From Marinobacter persicus (GTDB lineage Bacteria; Pseudomonadota; Gammaproteobacteria; Pseudomonadales; Oleiphilaceae), in NCBI RefSeq assembly GCF_002934325.1, contig NZ_PTIV01000018.1, forward strand, positions 1 to 64,000: DNA of 64,000 bases. Reading direction: 5' to 3'. A model generated the notes under the pieces. The model did not search any database and was not told the origin of the DNA. It worked only from the letters and a program-made list of their open reading frames with translations. Within the stretch, counting starts at the first letter, position 1, and each line of letters opens with the position of its first letter. The translations under genes and the position numbers were made by a program. Positions 17,494 to 26,700 of this stretch are shown piece after piece.

Positions 17494-17964
17494 TCACTTC
17501 CCGAGGGTGTTGACGCCGGGAAAACGATCAGAAACATACTGACTATGGCACTGGATGCAGTTGCCGGTCATTTTATCAAAGATTTCTCGTTGCTCGGCGG
17601 TATTTTGATTTTTACCGGCTTCCGCCAGAGAAGCAGCAAGCTTGTGAAATTCCTTATCCAGCTTGATAAACCCCTTCGGAACGGCTGACATCAGGTCTTT
17701 TCTATCCTGGTCGGTCAGCTTTTGTTGCAGGATGAAGCTGTCATGGATTTTTTGGGCGTTTGTTGCCACAGCTTCGTGCTGCCCCATGACCATCCCGGAA
17801 TGAATGGTACCCATGGCGGTTTGTACCGAGCGCATTTCTTCCTGCAGCAGCCTGCTCAGCTTGTCCGTCAGTTTTGGAGTGACAGGTTCGGCCGCCAGCG
17901 AGCTGGTAGATACCGCTAGCCCGAGTAAAAACGTAGCCATGTATTTGCCTGTTGTAGAAGCCAT
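17494..17964 (-). CDS. Periplasmic c-type cytochrome, cytochrome c'/c-556-like
   Basis: A 156-residue protein with a Sec signal peptide (LLGLAVSTSSLAA) and one haem-binding motif, CIQCH, close to the C-terminus. A single C-terminal CXXCH in an otherwise helical protein is typical of the cytochrome c' / c-556 four-helix fold, whose members bind NO or carry electrons. It starts 25 nt upstream-strand of the RND permease and is transcribed away from the EAL gene; it is the last gene on the minus strand after the RND operon. The role is unknown. Confidence 0.75.
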   Translation of the reverse strand: MASTTGKYMATFLLGLAVSTSSLAAEPVTPKLTDKLSRLLQEEMRSVQTAMGTIHSGMVMGQHEAVATNAQKIHDSFILQQKLTDQDRKDLMSAVPKGFIKLDKEFHKLAASLAEAGKNQNTAEQREIFDKMTGNCIQCHSQYVSDRFPGVNTLGK

Positions 17965-17989
17965 AAAATGATTCCTTTTGCTTGTATGT

Positions 17990-20900
17990 TTACCTGACCA
18001 TAGCAGTATCGCCAGGCTTTTTCAGGGCCGGGTTTTTTGTCCAGCCCAGATCTTCGAGAATGGCGTAGAGTGCCGGTAGTGCCAGCAGTATCAGTACTAT
18101 AGAGACCAGCAAGCCGAACACCACAGAAATCACCAGTGGAATCACCGCCATGGCCTGGGTGCTGGTTTCGGCCAATAGAGGCAGCAGGCCTGCGACCGTT
18201 GTGCTGGTGGTAATCAGGATCGCCCGGAAGCGGGCCCGGCTGGCGGCACCGGCAGCTTCCCGGGCGCTCATGCCCTGTTGCCGGTAGCTCTTGATGAACT
18301 GCACCAGCAGGATGGCATTGTTCACCACAATGCCGGCCAGTGAGGCGGCACCGATCAGTGAAGGCATCGACAGGTTGTAGCCCATGATCAGGTGGCCCCA
18401 CACCGCACCCATAAGCGCCACCGGGATCGTCAGCATTACGATAATCGGCTCCAGGTAACTGCGGAACTGGAACGACAGGATCAGGAAGATTCCCAGCAGG
18501 CCGATCAGCAGCCCCCGGGCAATGGACTGGCCGGTTTCCCGGGAACGGGCGGTCTGGCCTTCCACTTGCAGGCTGATTTCAGGCCATTGTTCCTGAAGTT
18601 TTGGAAACACCTGGCTCTGCAAATCCGTCACGATGGCATCGGCGTTGGTTGTCTGGCCGTTTACATCGGCAGACACGGTAACCGTGCGCAGGCCGTCAAC
18701 CCGCGTAACCTGCGCCCATTGGCGTTCCTCGGTAATATCCGCAACCTCCCGCAGCGGCACCATCCTGCCTTTGCCAGTGGTGATCACGGTATCTTCCAGA
18801 AACTGTCGAGTGTTGCGCTCGGCACTGGTCTGGCGCACCAGAATTTCGATGTGCTGGTCACCAATCTGCACCGTATCGACAATATCCCCGAGCAGTCCGG
18901 ATCGGATCTGGCTGGCCACTTCGGATGCCGTCAAACCGAGGGACAGGGCGCGGTCGTTCAGGCTTAGGGTGCGCTGTGGCTTGCCCGGACGAAGATCATC
19001 CAGCACGTTGAAAGTGCCGTTATAACTGGCAACTTCATCACCCAGATACCGGGCCGCAGCTTTCAACTCATCCAGGTTGCTACCCTGCAGGCGCACTTCA
19101 ATGGGAATACCGGCGGGCCCGAATCCGGGCTCCTGTATATTGAGGGCAATCACCCCCGGAATCTCACCGATTTCCTGATACCAGCGATCGGTGAGGGTGG
19201 CGAGATCCACCGTACGCAGCTCCGCCGTCAGCAAATCAGCCATCACGGTGGCCACATGGGCGCCTTTTTCGCCCGCTCCAGCGTGCTGGTTGAACCTGGT
19301 CTGGATGTTTTGCACCAAGGGTTGCTGGTCGGGCTGGTCTGGTGTGTATTTGTCATTAAGCTGCAGCATGGCGGAAGTGATGTGTTGGGTAATGGCCTGG
19401 GTCTGGTGCAGTGGCGTCCCCTGTGGCATCAGTACCCGGGCTTCAAGCACGTCGCCTTCGATTTCCGGCATGGCCTCCATGCGTACATGGCCGCCGGCCA
19501 TCAGCCCCACCGAACCCAGCAGTATCAGCAGCATGGCGGCCAGCACGCCATATCGGAAACGGATGGCACCGTCTGCCAGACGCCCGACTTGCTCCCGGGC
19601 TTTTTCAAAGCCGTTGTCGAAGGCAGTGCGAAAGTGGGAAGGGGCTTTCTCGCGCTTTTCGTCCAGTCCGATTTTAAGGTGATGGGGCAGTATCCAGAAG
19701 GCCTCAATCAGCGAGGCGGCCAGTGCGGCAATCAGCACAACCGGCAGCACCTCCAGCACCGCCCCCAGCTCCCCGGCCAGAAACGCCAGCGGGATAAACA
19801 CGGAAACGGTGGTCAGGAAGGACGACAGCACGCCCGGCAGGATCTCCTGCGCGCCCTTGGTGGCAGCTTCCAGCGGCGAGTTGCCGTGGGCCTGCCACCG
19901 GGCAATGTTATCGGTGATCACCACGGAGTCGTCCATCACAATGCCGATTGCCATCAACAGGGCTACCAGGGTAATCATGTTCAGAGACAGACCGGTGATG
20001 GCCATCACTACAAAGGCACCGGCAAAGGCGGCCGGCAGGCCGAACAGCGCCCAGAAGGCAAGGCGGGGGCGGAAGAACAGGGCCATCACCAAACCTACCA
20101 GCAGCAAACCGGTAATACCGTTGCCGACCAGCATCTTTAGGCGATCTTCGACGATGGAGGTCATGTTCTGGGTGATTTCCAGCTCTACATTGCCGCCACG
20201 GCGGGCTTTTTCCTCGTTGATAAAGGCTTCCAGGGAATCCATCACCCGCAGGGCATCGTCGTGTCGGTTTTTGTGGATCTCCAGAACGATGGCGCGCTGG
20301 CCGTTGAAGTCCACCCGTTCCTCCTCCCGTTCGTGGGCCTCGGTGATGGTGGCAATATCGCCCAGCGTCAGTACAGCACCGGCTTCGCCGCCGATAACGG
20401 GCAGCTCGGCCAGAGCCTGCAGGGAACGGCGTTCATCCACAAACCGCAGCTGGATGTCCTGGCTGTCGGTTTCAATGGTGCCCAGGGGCATGTCCAGGTT
20501 CTGGCTGTTGATGGCCTTGGCGATGTCGCGCACGACCAGGCCATACTGGCGCAGCAGATCTCGGGACACTTCGATGTGCCACTGACGCTGGGACAGGCCC
20601 ACTGGAATCACATCAGCCACTCCGTCCATGGCGAACAGACGGTCTTCCAGCTGGCTGGTGTAGGCCTCCAGGTGAGAGAAGCTCATGGGCCCATAGACTG
20701 CGATGGCCGCTACCAGACTGGTACGGTACAGCTCGCGAATGATCGGATCTTCGGCTTCTTCCGGCAAGTCGGTCAGGGCTTCGATCTCGGTGCGGATGTC
20801 GTCCAGAAAGCGCCCCATGTCGCCTCTGGGCTCCATGCTGGCAATGGTCTGAGCCTGATTGTCCCGTGCCGTGCAGCTGATTTCCTGCATGTAGTCTACC

Positions 20901-21112
20901 CGTTGCAGGGCTTCACTCAGGCGCTGACAGATGGCTTCTTCCACATCCGCTGCCGTGGCGCCGCGATATTCCATAGTTATGCTGACTTCCGGCGGCAGGT
21001 AGTCCGGAAAGGTCTCCCGGGTCAGATTGGGGGCGGCAAAAAGCCCGACCGCCAGAATCAGAATCAGCAGCAGGTTGCCTGCCGTGGGGTGCCCGGCGAA
21101 CCAGCGGATCAT
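17990..21112 (-). CDS. RND-family efflux permease (AcrB/HAE-like)
   Basis: A 1040-residue inner-membrane proton-driven exporter. The two-fold RND layout is visible: a first membrane helix (LLLILILAVGLFAAP), a large periplasmic loop, and a helix block that includes IGIVMDDSVVITDNIARW with the paired Asp residues used for proton relay, then the repeat with LMGAVWGHLIMG and GIVVNNAILLVQFIKSYR. It overlaps the adaptor gene by 4 nt (ATGA). No outer-membrane factor gene is next to it, so it probably borrows a TolC-like partner. The substrate is unknown. Confidence 0.92.
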   Translation of the reverse strand: MIRWFAGHPTAGNLLLILILAVGLFAAPNLTRETFPDYLPPEVSITMEYRGATAADVEEAICQRLSEALQRVDYMQEISCTARDNQAQTIASMEPRGDMGRFLDDIRTEIEALTDLPEEAEDPIIRELYRTSLVAAIAVYGPMSFSHLEAYTSQLEDRLFAMDGVADVIPVGLSQRQWHIEVSRDLLRQYGLVVRDIAKAINSQNLDMPLGTIETDSQDIQLRFVDERRSLQALAELPVIGGEAGAVLTLGDIATITEAHEREEERVDFNGQRAIVLEIHKNRHDDALRVMDSLEAFINEEKARRGGNVELEITQNMTSIVEDRLKMLVGNGITGLLLVGLVMALFFRPRLAFWALFGLPAAFAGAFVVMAITGLSLNMITLVALLMAIGIVMDDSVVITDNIARWQAHGNSPLEAATKGAQEILPGVLSSFLTTVSVFIPLAFLAGELGAVLEVLPVVLIAALAASLIEAFWILPHHLKIGLDEKREKAPSHFRTAFDNGFEKAREQVGRLADGAIRFRYGVLAAMLLILLGSVGLMAGGHVRMEAMPEIEGDVLEARVLMPQGTPLHQTQAITQHITSAMLQLNDKYTPDQPDQQPLVQNIQTRFNQHAGAGEKGAHVATVMADLLTAELRTVDLATLTDRWYQEIGEIPGVIALNIQEPGFGPAGIPIEVRLQGSNLDELKAAARYLGDEVASYNGTFNVLDDLRPGKPQRTLSLNDRALSLGLTASEVASQIRSGLLGDIVDTVQIGDQHIEILVRQTSAERNTRQFLEDTVITTGKGRMVPLREVADITEERQWAQVTRVDGLRTVTVSADVNGQTTNADAIVTDLQSQVFPKLQEQWPEISLQVEGQTARSRETGQSIARGLLIGLLGIFLILSFQFRSYLEPIIVMLTIPVALMGAVWGHLIMGYNLSMPSLIGAASLAGIVVNNAILLVQFIKSYRQQGMSAREAAGAASRARFRAILITTSTTVAGLLPLLAETSTQAMAVIPLVISVVFGLLVSIVLILLALPALYAILEDLGWTKNPALKKPGDTAMVR

Positions 21113-22470
21113 GACTGATCTCCCGGGGCAGGTTGTTGTTCACTGTCTCCGGTGGCTTCCTCGGTTTGCGGAGCCAGCAGAGTGCCGGTGATGGCTGGCA
21201 CCAGGTCATGCAGAACCAGTCGATCCCCGGGCTTCAGGCCTTCGGCGATCACGGTCAGGTCGCCTTGTTGCCAGTCAACGGCGACCTCCTGGCGCTGCAG
21301 GCGATTGTTGTCATCGGCGAGATACACCACGCCCTGGTGTACAGCACTGGCCGGAATCACGATAACCGGCTCAGGCGTCGTCGCGGCAATGCTGGCTTGA
21401 ACGAACATGTTGCGCACCAGCGGCGGGCGGGTCGGTGGATTGGCGTTGCGATAAGGTTCTTCCACGGAGATTACTGCCTGAACCGTGCGCGTGGCCGGGT
21501 CAAGGCTGCTGGTCACGCGGGTAAGCTTGCCGGGCCAGTGGGCATCCGGCACATTGGTGGGCGTTATCCGGATGTGGAGATCGCCAAGGGGTAATTGTTC
21601 ATGAAAGTCGGTAAAGCTGGAGGATGTGCCTGGCAGGCTGTCGCCCGACAGTTGCGACAACACCCGGCGTAACTCCGATACTTCCAGCTGTATCTTGGCC
21701 TCGGCTCGGGTGATATCGTCGGCTATGAACAGGCTCTGGCCCGGGCTGATGTGCTGGCCGGTGTCGATGTCGGCCTGATGCACCCGCATATCCCAGGGCG
21801 CATCAAAACGGGTGTCTTCCAGATCTTCCCGGGCACTGGCCAGCGCCGATTCTGTTCTGGCCATGCGAGCTTCCAGTGTCTCCCGCCTGGCCGGAATCAG
21901 GTTTTGTTGGTTTCTCAGGCTCTGGACCGCCTGTTCCTGTTGCAGCGTAACCCGCTGTTGCTCGTCGTATCGGGTCTGGGACAGGGCGCCCCGTTCGCTC
22001 AGGGTCTTGGCCCGTTCCAGCTCCCGCCTTGCCAGATCCAGCCGGCGTTTTTCCAGCTTCAATAATTCTCTGGTATTGCGCTCTTCTTGCGCCAATTGGC
22101 GCAGTTCGGCTTCAATGCCTGCCAAGTCCGCCCTGGCAGAGGCTTCGGCCAGTTCATAGCGGGTGGGGTCGATCTCAAGCAGCCGAGTGCCCTCGGCGAT
22201 CATGTTGCCGCTCTCCAGCTTCGGGTGTTTCCAGATAACCCGTCCACCCACATTGGCCACGGCATTCCAGCTTTGGGCAGGGAGCACCTGGCCATAACCC
22301 CGGGCCTCGGTGCTGAATGGCCTTGGTATGATCTCCATTGTCTGCACGGGTGTCGCCGCTGTTTGCGACTCGGCCCGCTCCGGTGGCTGTTTCAGCTTGA
22401 CCATGATGACAACAAAGGCAATGCCGGCGATCAGGGCCAGAACAAGCGTCAGTTTATTTTTCCGGCTCAT
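21109..22470 (-). CDS. RND efflux periplasmic adaptor (membrane fusion protein)
   Basis: A 453-residue protein with an N-terminal anchor (LTLVLALIAGIAFVVIMV), a lipoyl half-motif around WNAVANVGGRVIWKH, a long coiled-coil hairpin (about 110-210), a second lipoyl half (RFDAPWDMRVHQADIDTGQ) and beta-barrel domains. It bridges the RND permease to the outer-membrane channel. I start it at the ATG at 22470 (MSRKNKL), which overlaps the TetR gene end by 17 nt. The ORF is open to 22548. A truncated paralogue lies at 46300-46845 and has the same overlap with its own TetR gene. Confidence 0.9.
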   Translation of the reverse strand: MSRKNKLTLVLALIAGIAFVVIMVKLKQPPERAESQTAATPVQTMEIIPRPFSTEARGYGQVLPAQSWNAVANVGGRVIWKHPKLESGNMIAEGTRLLEIDPTRYELAEASARADLAGIEAELRQLAQEERNTRELLKLEKRRLDLARRELERAKTLSERGALSQTRYDEQQRVTLQQEQAVQSLRNQQNLIPARRETLEARMARTESALASAREDLEDTRFDAPWDMRVHQADIDTGQHISPGQSLFIADDITRAEAKIQLEVSELRRVLSQLSGDSLPGTSSSFTDFHEQLPLGDLHIRITPTNVPDAHWPGKLTRVTSSLDPATRTVQAVISVEEPYRNANPPTRPPLVRNMFVQASIAATTPEPVIVIPASAVHQGVVYLADDNNRLQRQEVAVDWQQGDLTVIAEGLKPGDRLVLHDLVPAITGTLLAPQTEEATGDSEQQPAPGDQS

Positions 22471-23083
22471 CGGGTATCTCCTGAAGGCTGGCGTTGTAAA
22501 GTCTGAAGATCCGGGGTGCGGTTTGCTGGAGGGCATTGATCTCGCCACTGATCATCCCCTGAACTACCAACCCCTGAATGGCTCCGAGATACAACACCGC
22601 TGCCGCTTCAGTATCGATGCCGGAAGCGATGTGTCGCTGTTGGATGCCCTGGTTCAGCAGTTCGACCACCTTCTTTCGGTAGCGTGCGAGAGTCTGGCGG
22701 ATAATGGATTTGGCTGGGCCGTTACCCGGCTTTTGCAACTCTCCGAGCATGAGACGCGGAATGCCCGGGTGCCGGACGATAAAATCCACGTGTGCGAGGA
22801 ACATAGCTTCCAGTGCCTGGTCTGCCTGCTGATGCTCGTCGGCAGCACTGAAGACTTGCCTGGTGAGCTGTTCTGAGACCCAGCAGGCTACTGACTCCCA
22901 AAGTCTGTTCTTGTTGGGGAAGTGTTTGAACAGGGCGCCTTGTGACAGCCCAACTTCGTCCGCAATCCGCGCGGTGGTGAGAGTGGCCGGATCTTGTTCC
23001 GCACACAGCTGGACGACCGCCTCGATGGTGGTGGACTGGCGGAGCTCTGTGCTTTGGTAGGTGCGTTTGGCGCTAACAGGCAT
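22454..23083 (-). CDS. TetR-family repressor of the RND operon
   Basis: A 209-residue regulator. An N-terminal helix-turn-helix (LTTARIADEVGLSQGALFKHFPNK, about 35-58) is followed by a ligand-binding domain typical of TetR_C. It is the first gene of the TetR-adaptor-permease operon. A long perfect palindrome 13 bp upstream of its start is the likely operator, implying autorepression released by a pump substrate. A paralogue at 46829-47467 is highly similar throughout. Confidence 0.9.
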   Translation of the reverse strand: MPVSAKRTYQSTELRQSTTIEAVVQLCAEQDPATLTTARIADEVGLSQGALFKHFPNKNRLWESVACWVSEQLTRQVFSAADEHQQADQALEAMFLAHVDFIVRHPGIPRLMLGELQKPGNGPAKSIIRQTLARYRKKVVELLNQGIQQRHIASGIDTEAAAVLYLGAIQGLVVQGMISGEINALQQTAPRIFRLYNASLQEIPDEPEK

Positions 23084-23096
23084 GGCGTTCCCAAAG

Positions 23097-23118
23097 AAAG
23101 TAATTAATTAATTACTTT
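23097..23118. promoter_or_regulatory. Palindromic TetR operator
   Basis: A perfect 22-bp palindrome with half-sites AAAGTAAT and ATTACTTT separated by 6 bp lies immediately upstream of the TetR gene. The same half-sites with a 2-bp spacer precede the second TetR gene at 47484. Confidence 0.75.
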
Positions 23119-23317
23119 TATTCTGGTCAAGCTTTAGCCTGTTTGCAAGAGTTCTCTGTCACCCCCTCTGTCAACATAACGCTGTTGCTTTGCTCATGCC
23201 TCGGAGCGCCAGCAACCTGCGGTTAAAACTGATCAAGGTCGGCGTGAGCAGCAAACAAGAAAATTCCTGCGCGCAACGGATTGAGTTGAATCAAAGAAAA
23301 ACCCATATATGAAATTA

Positions 23318-23400
23318 TACCCACAACGGGGGAGCGATTTTTCCGGTTCGTCCTTTTAGCATAATATAACAAATACTGCTAATGCATGAATGTGCCGGGT
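23318..23400 (+). repeat. Conserved promoter block, copy 1
   Basis: Starts with TACCCACAACGGGGGAGC followed by GATTTTTCCGG, then an AT-rich part (AGCATAATATAAC, AAATACTGCTAATGCATG). Copies 2 (46157) and 3 (63888) share the GGGGGAGCGATTTTTCCG core and the AAATAnT...AATGnATG segment at nearly the same spacing, and in each an ATG follows within about 110 bp. It is probably a regulated promoter: an inverted TACC/GGG motif next to a -10-like region. Confidence 0.65.
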
Positions 23401-23409
23401 GATATATCC

Positions 23410-23484
23410 ATGGGGAGGACTCAAGCCGCTGGGAGCAGGAAGTCAAATTGCCGTTACCCAAGTGTCAGGTGGCTTCACGTCTAG
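23410..23484 (+). pseudogene. Decayed 5' end of an unknown gene
   Basis: A 24-codon reading frame (ATG to TAG) begins just after promoter block 1, with reading MGRTQAAGS. Its first codons align with the start of the gene at the right edge of the window (MAMTQAV, 63979), which also follows a promoter-block copy. I infer a truncated or decayed paralogue. Confidence 0.4.
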
Positions 23485-23721
23485 CTACAAAGCAGTTGAT
23501 TGAGATTTGCAATTAAGCTATCTGCCAATGCAAGGTTTTTACTCAAGTTGCTCAAAAGCTGGAATGGGTGCAACTTTGCCATGGTGGTGCTGATGGTGGC
23601 GAGACCTTCCCGCTTACCTAACCTCCTGTCGGAAATTTTCTGAATTCGTTTAGTGCCCGTGTGCATTGTCCGCGCCGGGCGATTAAGTTATCTGGTGATT
23701 CGACCATGATGGAGATATTGC

Positions 23722-24942
23722 ATGAATAAACCGGTACTCAAGCCCTTTACAGATGCCCAGGAAAACATGCTGGAGCAGGTTCAGCCCATTGGTCGGATTG
23801 AGTCTATTCCTCTGGATCAGGCCCTGGGGCGGGTGCTGGCCGAGGACATGGTCTCCGGCCTGAATGTCCCTGCCCATACCAACTCGGCAATGGATGGCTA
23901 TGCCGTGAGCAGCGCTGGCCTGAAAGAGGGGCAGTTATTGCCGCTGCAGGGGCAATCGCTGGCGGGCCATCCGTTCGACGGGGAACTGGTGCCGGACAGC
24001 TGCATCCGCATCATGACCGGTGCAGTGCTGCCAGCCGGCGCCGATGCCGTAGTTATGCAGGAAAACATGGCCATTGAAGAGCAGGGCGTGCGTCTGCTGA
24101 AATGCCCTGGGGCTGGCGAGAACGTGCGTCTGGCCGGTGAAGACATTGCCGAGGGTGCTTGTGTACTGAATGCCGGCAGCCGCCTGAAAAGCGTGGATAT
24201 CGGCTTGCTGGCTTCGCTGGGCATTGCCGAGGTGCCGGTGTATGAACGGCTTCGGGTCGCAGTGCTTTCTTGCGGTGATGAGCTGGCGCTGCCGGGGCAG
24301 CCGCTGGCCGCCGGGCAGATCTACGACAGCAACCGCTATGTGCTCAGAGCAATGCTGAGCCGACTGGGTGTAGAGATTGTTGACCTGGGGCTGTTGCCGG
24401 ACAAACCCGAGGAGATTGAAGCAGCGTTCCAGCGGGCCATGAAGACGGCCGATCTGCTGCTGACCAGCGCCGGTGTGTCCGTGGGTGATACCGACTACAC
24501 CCGTCAGGTGTTGAACCGGCTGGGGGAGGTAAACTTCTGGAAAGTGGCTATGAAGCCCGGCAAACCCTTTGCCTTTGGCAAGCTTGGAGACGGTTGGTTC
24601 TTTGGCCTGCCGGGCAATCCCGTGGCGGCAGTGGTCACCCTGGACCAGCTGGTGCAGCCAGTGCTGCGCCGGATGGCGGGTGAAGCGCCGGCCGAGCCCG
24701 AGACTTTCACTGCCGAGTTGGCTGAGCCGGTGCGCAAGCAGCCGGGGCGGATGGATTTTCAGCGCGGTGTGTTCTGGCAGGAAGCCGGTGTGCTGAAAGT
24801 GAAGCCTTCCGGCCCGCAAAGTTCGGGCATGCTGACCTCGGTGTCCCGCGCTAATTGTTTTATATTACTACCCCAGGAAGCGGAGAGTCAGTCGGTTGGT
24901 GCGAGAATTCAGATCCGTCCCTTTGATGCGCTGTTAGGCTGA
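23722..24942 (+). CDS. moeA: Molybdopterin molybdenumtransferase MoeA
   Basis: A 406-residue cytosolic enzyme that inserts molybdate into adenylylated molybdopterin, the last common step of Mo-cofactor synthesis. The N-terminal MoeA domain contains PAHTNSAMDGYAV and MTGAVLPAGADAVVMQE. The central MoaB-like domain has SCGDELALPGQPL, and TSAGVSVGDTDY with the conserved Asp. KPGKPFAFGKL and GLPGNPVAAVVT follow, then the C-terminal beta domain. It is convergent with modC, 17 bp apart, and stands outside the mob-moa-mod operon. Its promoter is probably in the 240 bp upstream. Confidence 0.95.
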   Translation: MNKPVLKPFTDAQENMLEQVQPIGRIESIPLDQALGRVLAEDMVSGLNVPAHTNSAMDGYAVSSAGLKEGQLLPLQGQSLAGHPFDGELVPDSCIRIMTGAVLPAGADAVVMQENMAIEEQGVRLLKCPGAGENVRLAGEDIAEGACVLNAGSRLKSVDIGLLASLGIAEVPVYERLRVAVLSCGDELALPGQPLAAGQIYDSNRYVLRAMLSRLGVEIVDLGLLPDKPEEIEAAFQRAMKTADLLLTSAGVSVGDTDYTRQVLNRLGEVNFWKVAMKPGKPFAFGKLGDGWFFGLPGNPVAAVVTLDQLVQPVLRRMAGEAPAEPETFTAELAEPVRKQPGRMDFQRGVFWQEAGVLKVKPSGPQSSGMLTSVSRANCFILLPQEAESQSVGARIQIRPFDALLG

Positions 24943-24959
24943 GAAGCCGGGTGGTGGTT

Positions 24960-26009
24960 TCAGTGGATCGCCACCGCTTTGATCTGGGCAAACACCCGCA
25001 TACCTTCCTCTAATTGAAGCCGCTGTTGCGAATTTCGGGTAATCAGTGCCTGCAGCGGCTGTCCTTCCACGTTTAGCCGTATCAGTACTTCCGCCTCATG
25101 GGGCGCGGGACTGATCGCCTCAATCCGGCTTTCCAGCTGGTTGCTGATGCTACTGTCCTGCAGTCGGTTCAGGCTCAGGCTGACATCCCGGGCCTGCACG
25201 CGCAGGCGACATTCGGTTCCGTTCAACGGCAGCGCGGGTACCTTCATGCGCTGCTGGCCCAGGGCCAGTTCCAGCATCGCACCCTCGTTGTGACAGATGC
25301 GGCACGCCAGCACTGACAGGGCACCAAAGCGGGCGAACTCCGGGCGGCTCAACTGTGACTGCAATGGCCCGGCACTGACAATCTGTCCCTGCTCCATCAG
25401 GATCAGCTGATCGGCAAACTGCACCACTTCGTCCAGATGATGGCTGACAAAGAGGACCGGGATGCGGCTATGGCGGATCATCCTCAGCAGGTAGGGCAGG
25501 ATTTCGGCTTTACCAGCGTGGTCCAGCGCCGCCAGGGGTTCGTCCAGCAACAACAGCTCGGGGCTGCGCAACAGCGCTCGCCCCAGTGCCACCCGTTGTG
25601 CCTGGCCGCCGGATAGCTGGCTGGTTCGCAGCGTGAGCAGCGCCGACAGATCCAGCATCTTGATAACGTCATCCGGGTCCATGTGGCGCCGGGCCGGTGG
25701 CGTACGTTTATAGCCGAACAGCAGGTTGTCACGAACGCCAAGATGGGGTAGTAGGCCCGGTTGCTGGAATACCATCGCCAGCCGCCGGTGTTCGGGCGGC
25801 AGACTTTTTTTGCCGTTCAGCCAGTGGTGGTCATTAAAGCTGATTTGACCCTGGCAGTCCGGCTCGAGTCCGGCAATGGCCCGTAACAGACTGGTTTTGC
25901 CACATCCGGAGCGGCCGAACAGCGCATGCACGCCCCGGGACTGGAGACTCACGTTCGCGTTCAGGGTGAACTGCTCCCGTGGCAGCCTGAAATCCAGGGT
26001 CAGGCTCAT
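24960..26009 (-). CDS. modC: Molybdate ABC transporter ATPase ModC
   Basis: A 349-residue ATPase. Walker A is GRSGCGKTSL (about 33), signature LSGGQAQRVALGRALL, Walker B LLLLDEPLAALD, H-loop FVSHHLDEV. A C-terminal MOP/TOBE molybdate-binding domain begins at about residue 285 (SNQLESRIEAISPAPHEAEV), which identifies it as ModC rather than a generic ATPase. It overlaps modB by 4 nt and is the last gene of the riboswitch-led operon. Confidence 0.93.
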   Translation of the reverse strand: MSLTLDFRLPREQFTLNANVSLQSRGVHALFGRSGCGKTSLLRAIAGLEPDCQGQISFNDHHWLNGKKSLPPEHRRLAMVFQQPGLLPHLGVRDNLLFGYKRTPPARRHMDPDDVIKMLDLSALLTLRTSQLSGGQAQRVALGRALLRSPELLLLDEPLAALDHAGKAEILPYLLRMIRHSRIPVLFVSHHLDEVVQFADQLILMEQGQIVSAGPLQSQLSRPEFARFGALSVLACRICHNEGAMLELALGQQRMKVPALPLNGTECRLRVQARDVSLSLNRLQDSSISNQLESRIEAISPAPHEAEVLIRLNVEGQPLQALITRNSQQRLQLEEGMRVFAQIKAVAIH

Positions 26010-26695
26010 GGCTTCACCTGATCAAAACGCTTCTGGGCACCATAAACAATAAATAAAACCACAAAGGCCGCCACCAGCATGCCCAGCGACAGGCTGTGGG
26101 CGGCGGCATAATTCATTGCTTCGGCATGATCGTAGATCAGCACCGAGAGTACCCGGGTTTCACCGGGAATGCTGCCGCCGAGCATCAGAATAACGCCGAA
26201 TTCTCCCAGCGTATGAGCGAAGCTGAGTGTCGCAGCCACGATAAAACCGCCACGGCACAGAGGCAGGGTGACATGAACGAAGCGGTCGCGGGCCGAGGCG
26301 CCCAGGGTGGCGGCGACTTCCAGTGGCTGTTTGCCCAGGGTGACAAACGCCTGCTGTAGAGGCTGTACGGCAAAGGGCATGGAGTAGAGCACGGAGCCTA
26401 CAAGAATGCCTTCAAAGCTGAAGGCCAGGTGGGGCAGGCCGAACTGATTCAGGGTTCCGCCGACCGCGCCCTGTGGCCCCAACAGCATCAGCAGGTAAAA
26501 TCCCAGAACCGTGGGCGGCAGTACCAGGGGGAGAGCGACAATCGCCTGAACCGCAGTGCGCAGGCGGCTGCGCCCCCAGGCCAGCCACCACGCCAGCGGC
26601 GTGCCAATGATCAGCAGGATCAGGGTGGTCAGGCTGCACAGTTTCAGGGTCAGCAGTATGGCCTGCCAGTCCGCCGGCGATAGGGTGAAGCTCAA
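26006..26695 (-). CDS. modB: Molybdate ABC transporter permease ModB
   Basis: A 229-residue integral membrane permease with about five helices (LCSLTTLILLIIGTPLAWWLA, LVLPPTVLGFYLLML and others) and the EAA-type cytoplasmic loop EVAATLGASARDRFVHVTLP that contacts ModC. It lies 5 nt after modA and overlaps modC by 4 nt. It moves molybdate handed over by ModA. Confidence 0.93.
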   Translation of the reverse strand: MSFTLSPADWQAILLTLKLCSLTTLILLIIGTPLAWWLAWGRSRLRTAVQAIVALPLVLPPTVLGFYLLMLLGPQGAVGGTLNQFGLPHLAFSFEGILVGSVLYSMPFAVQPLQQAFVTLGKQPLEVAATLGASARDRFVHVTLPLCRGGFIVAATLSFAHTLGEFGVILMLGGSIPGETRVLSVLIYDHAEAMNYAAAHSLSLGMLVAAFVVLFIVYGAQKRFDQVKP

Positions 26696-26700
26696 GACGG

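Larger units (their letters stand above)
23119..23721. other. Intergenic region before moeA
   Basis: About 600 bp without a complete gene. It contains one copy of a conserved promoter block (23318-23400) followed by a short decayed ORF (23410-23484). The remaining 240 bp up to moeA shows nothing I can name. Confidence 0.6.

Noticed and set aside
19256..20140. 294-codon plus-strand frame inside the RND permease
   Set aside because: Gln/His-rich product typical of an antisense frame; no motif.
22454..23083. TetR gene as part of a mobile element because a similar copy lies at 46.8 kb
   Set aside because: No terminal repeats or transposase surround either copy; the whole TetR-adaptor arrangement is shared, so gene duplication explains it better.
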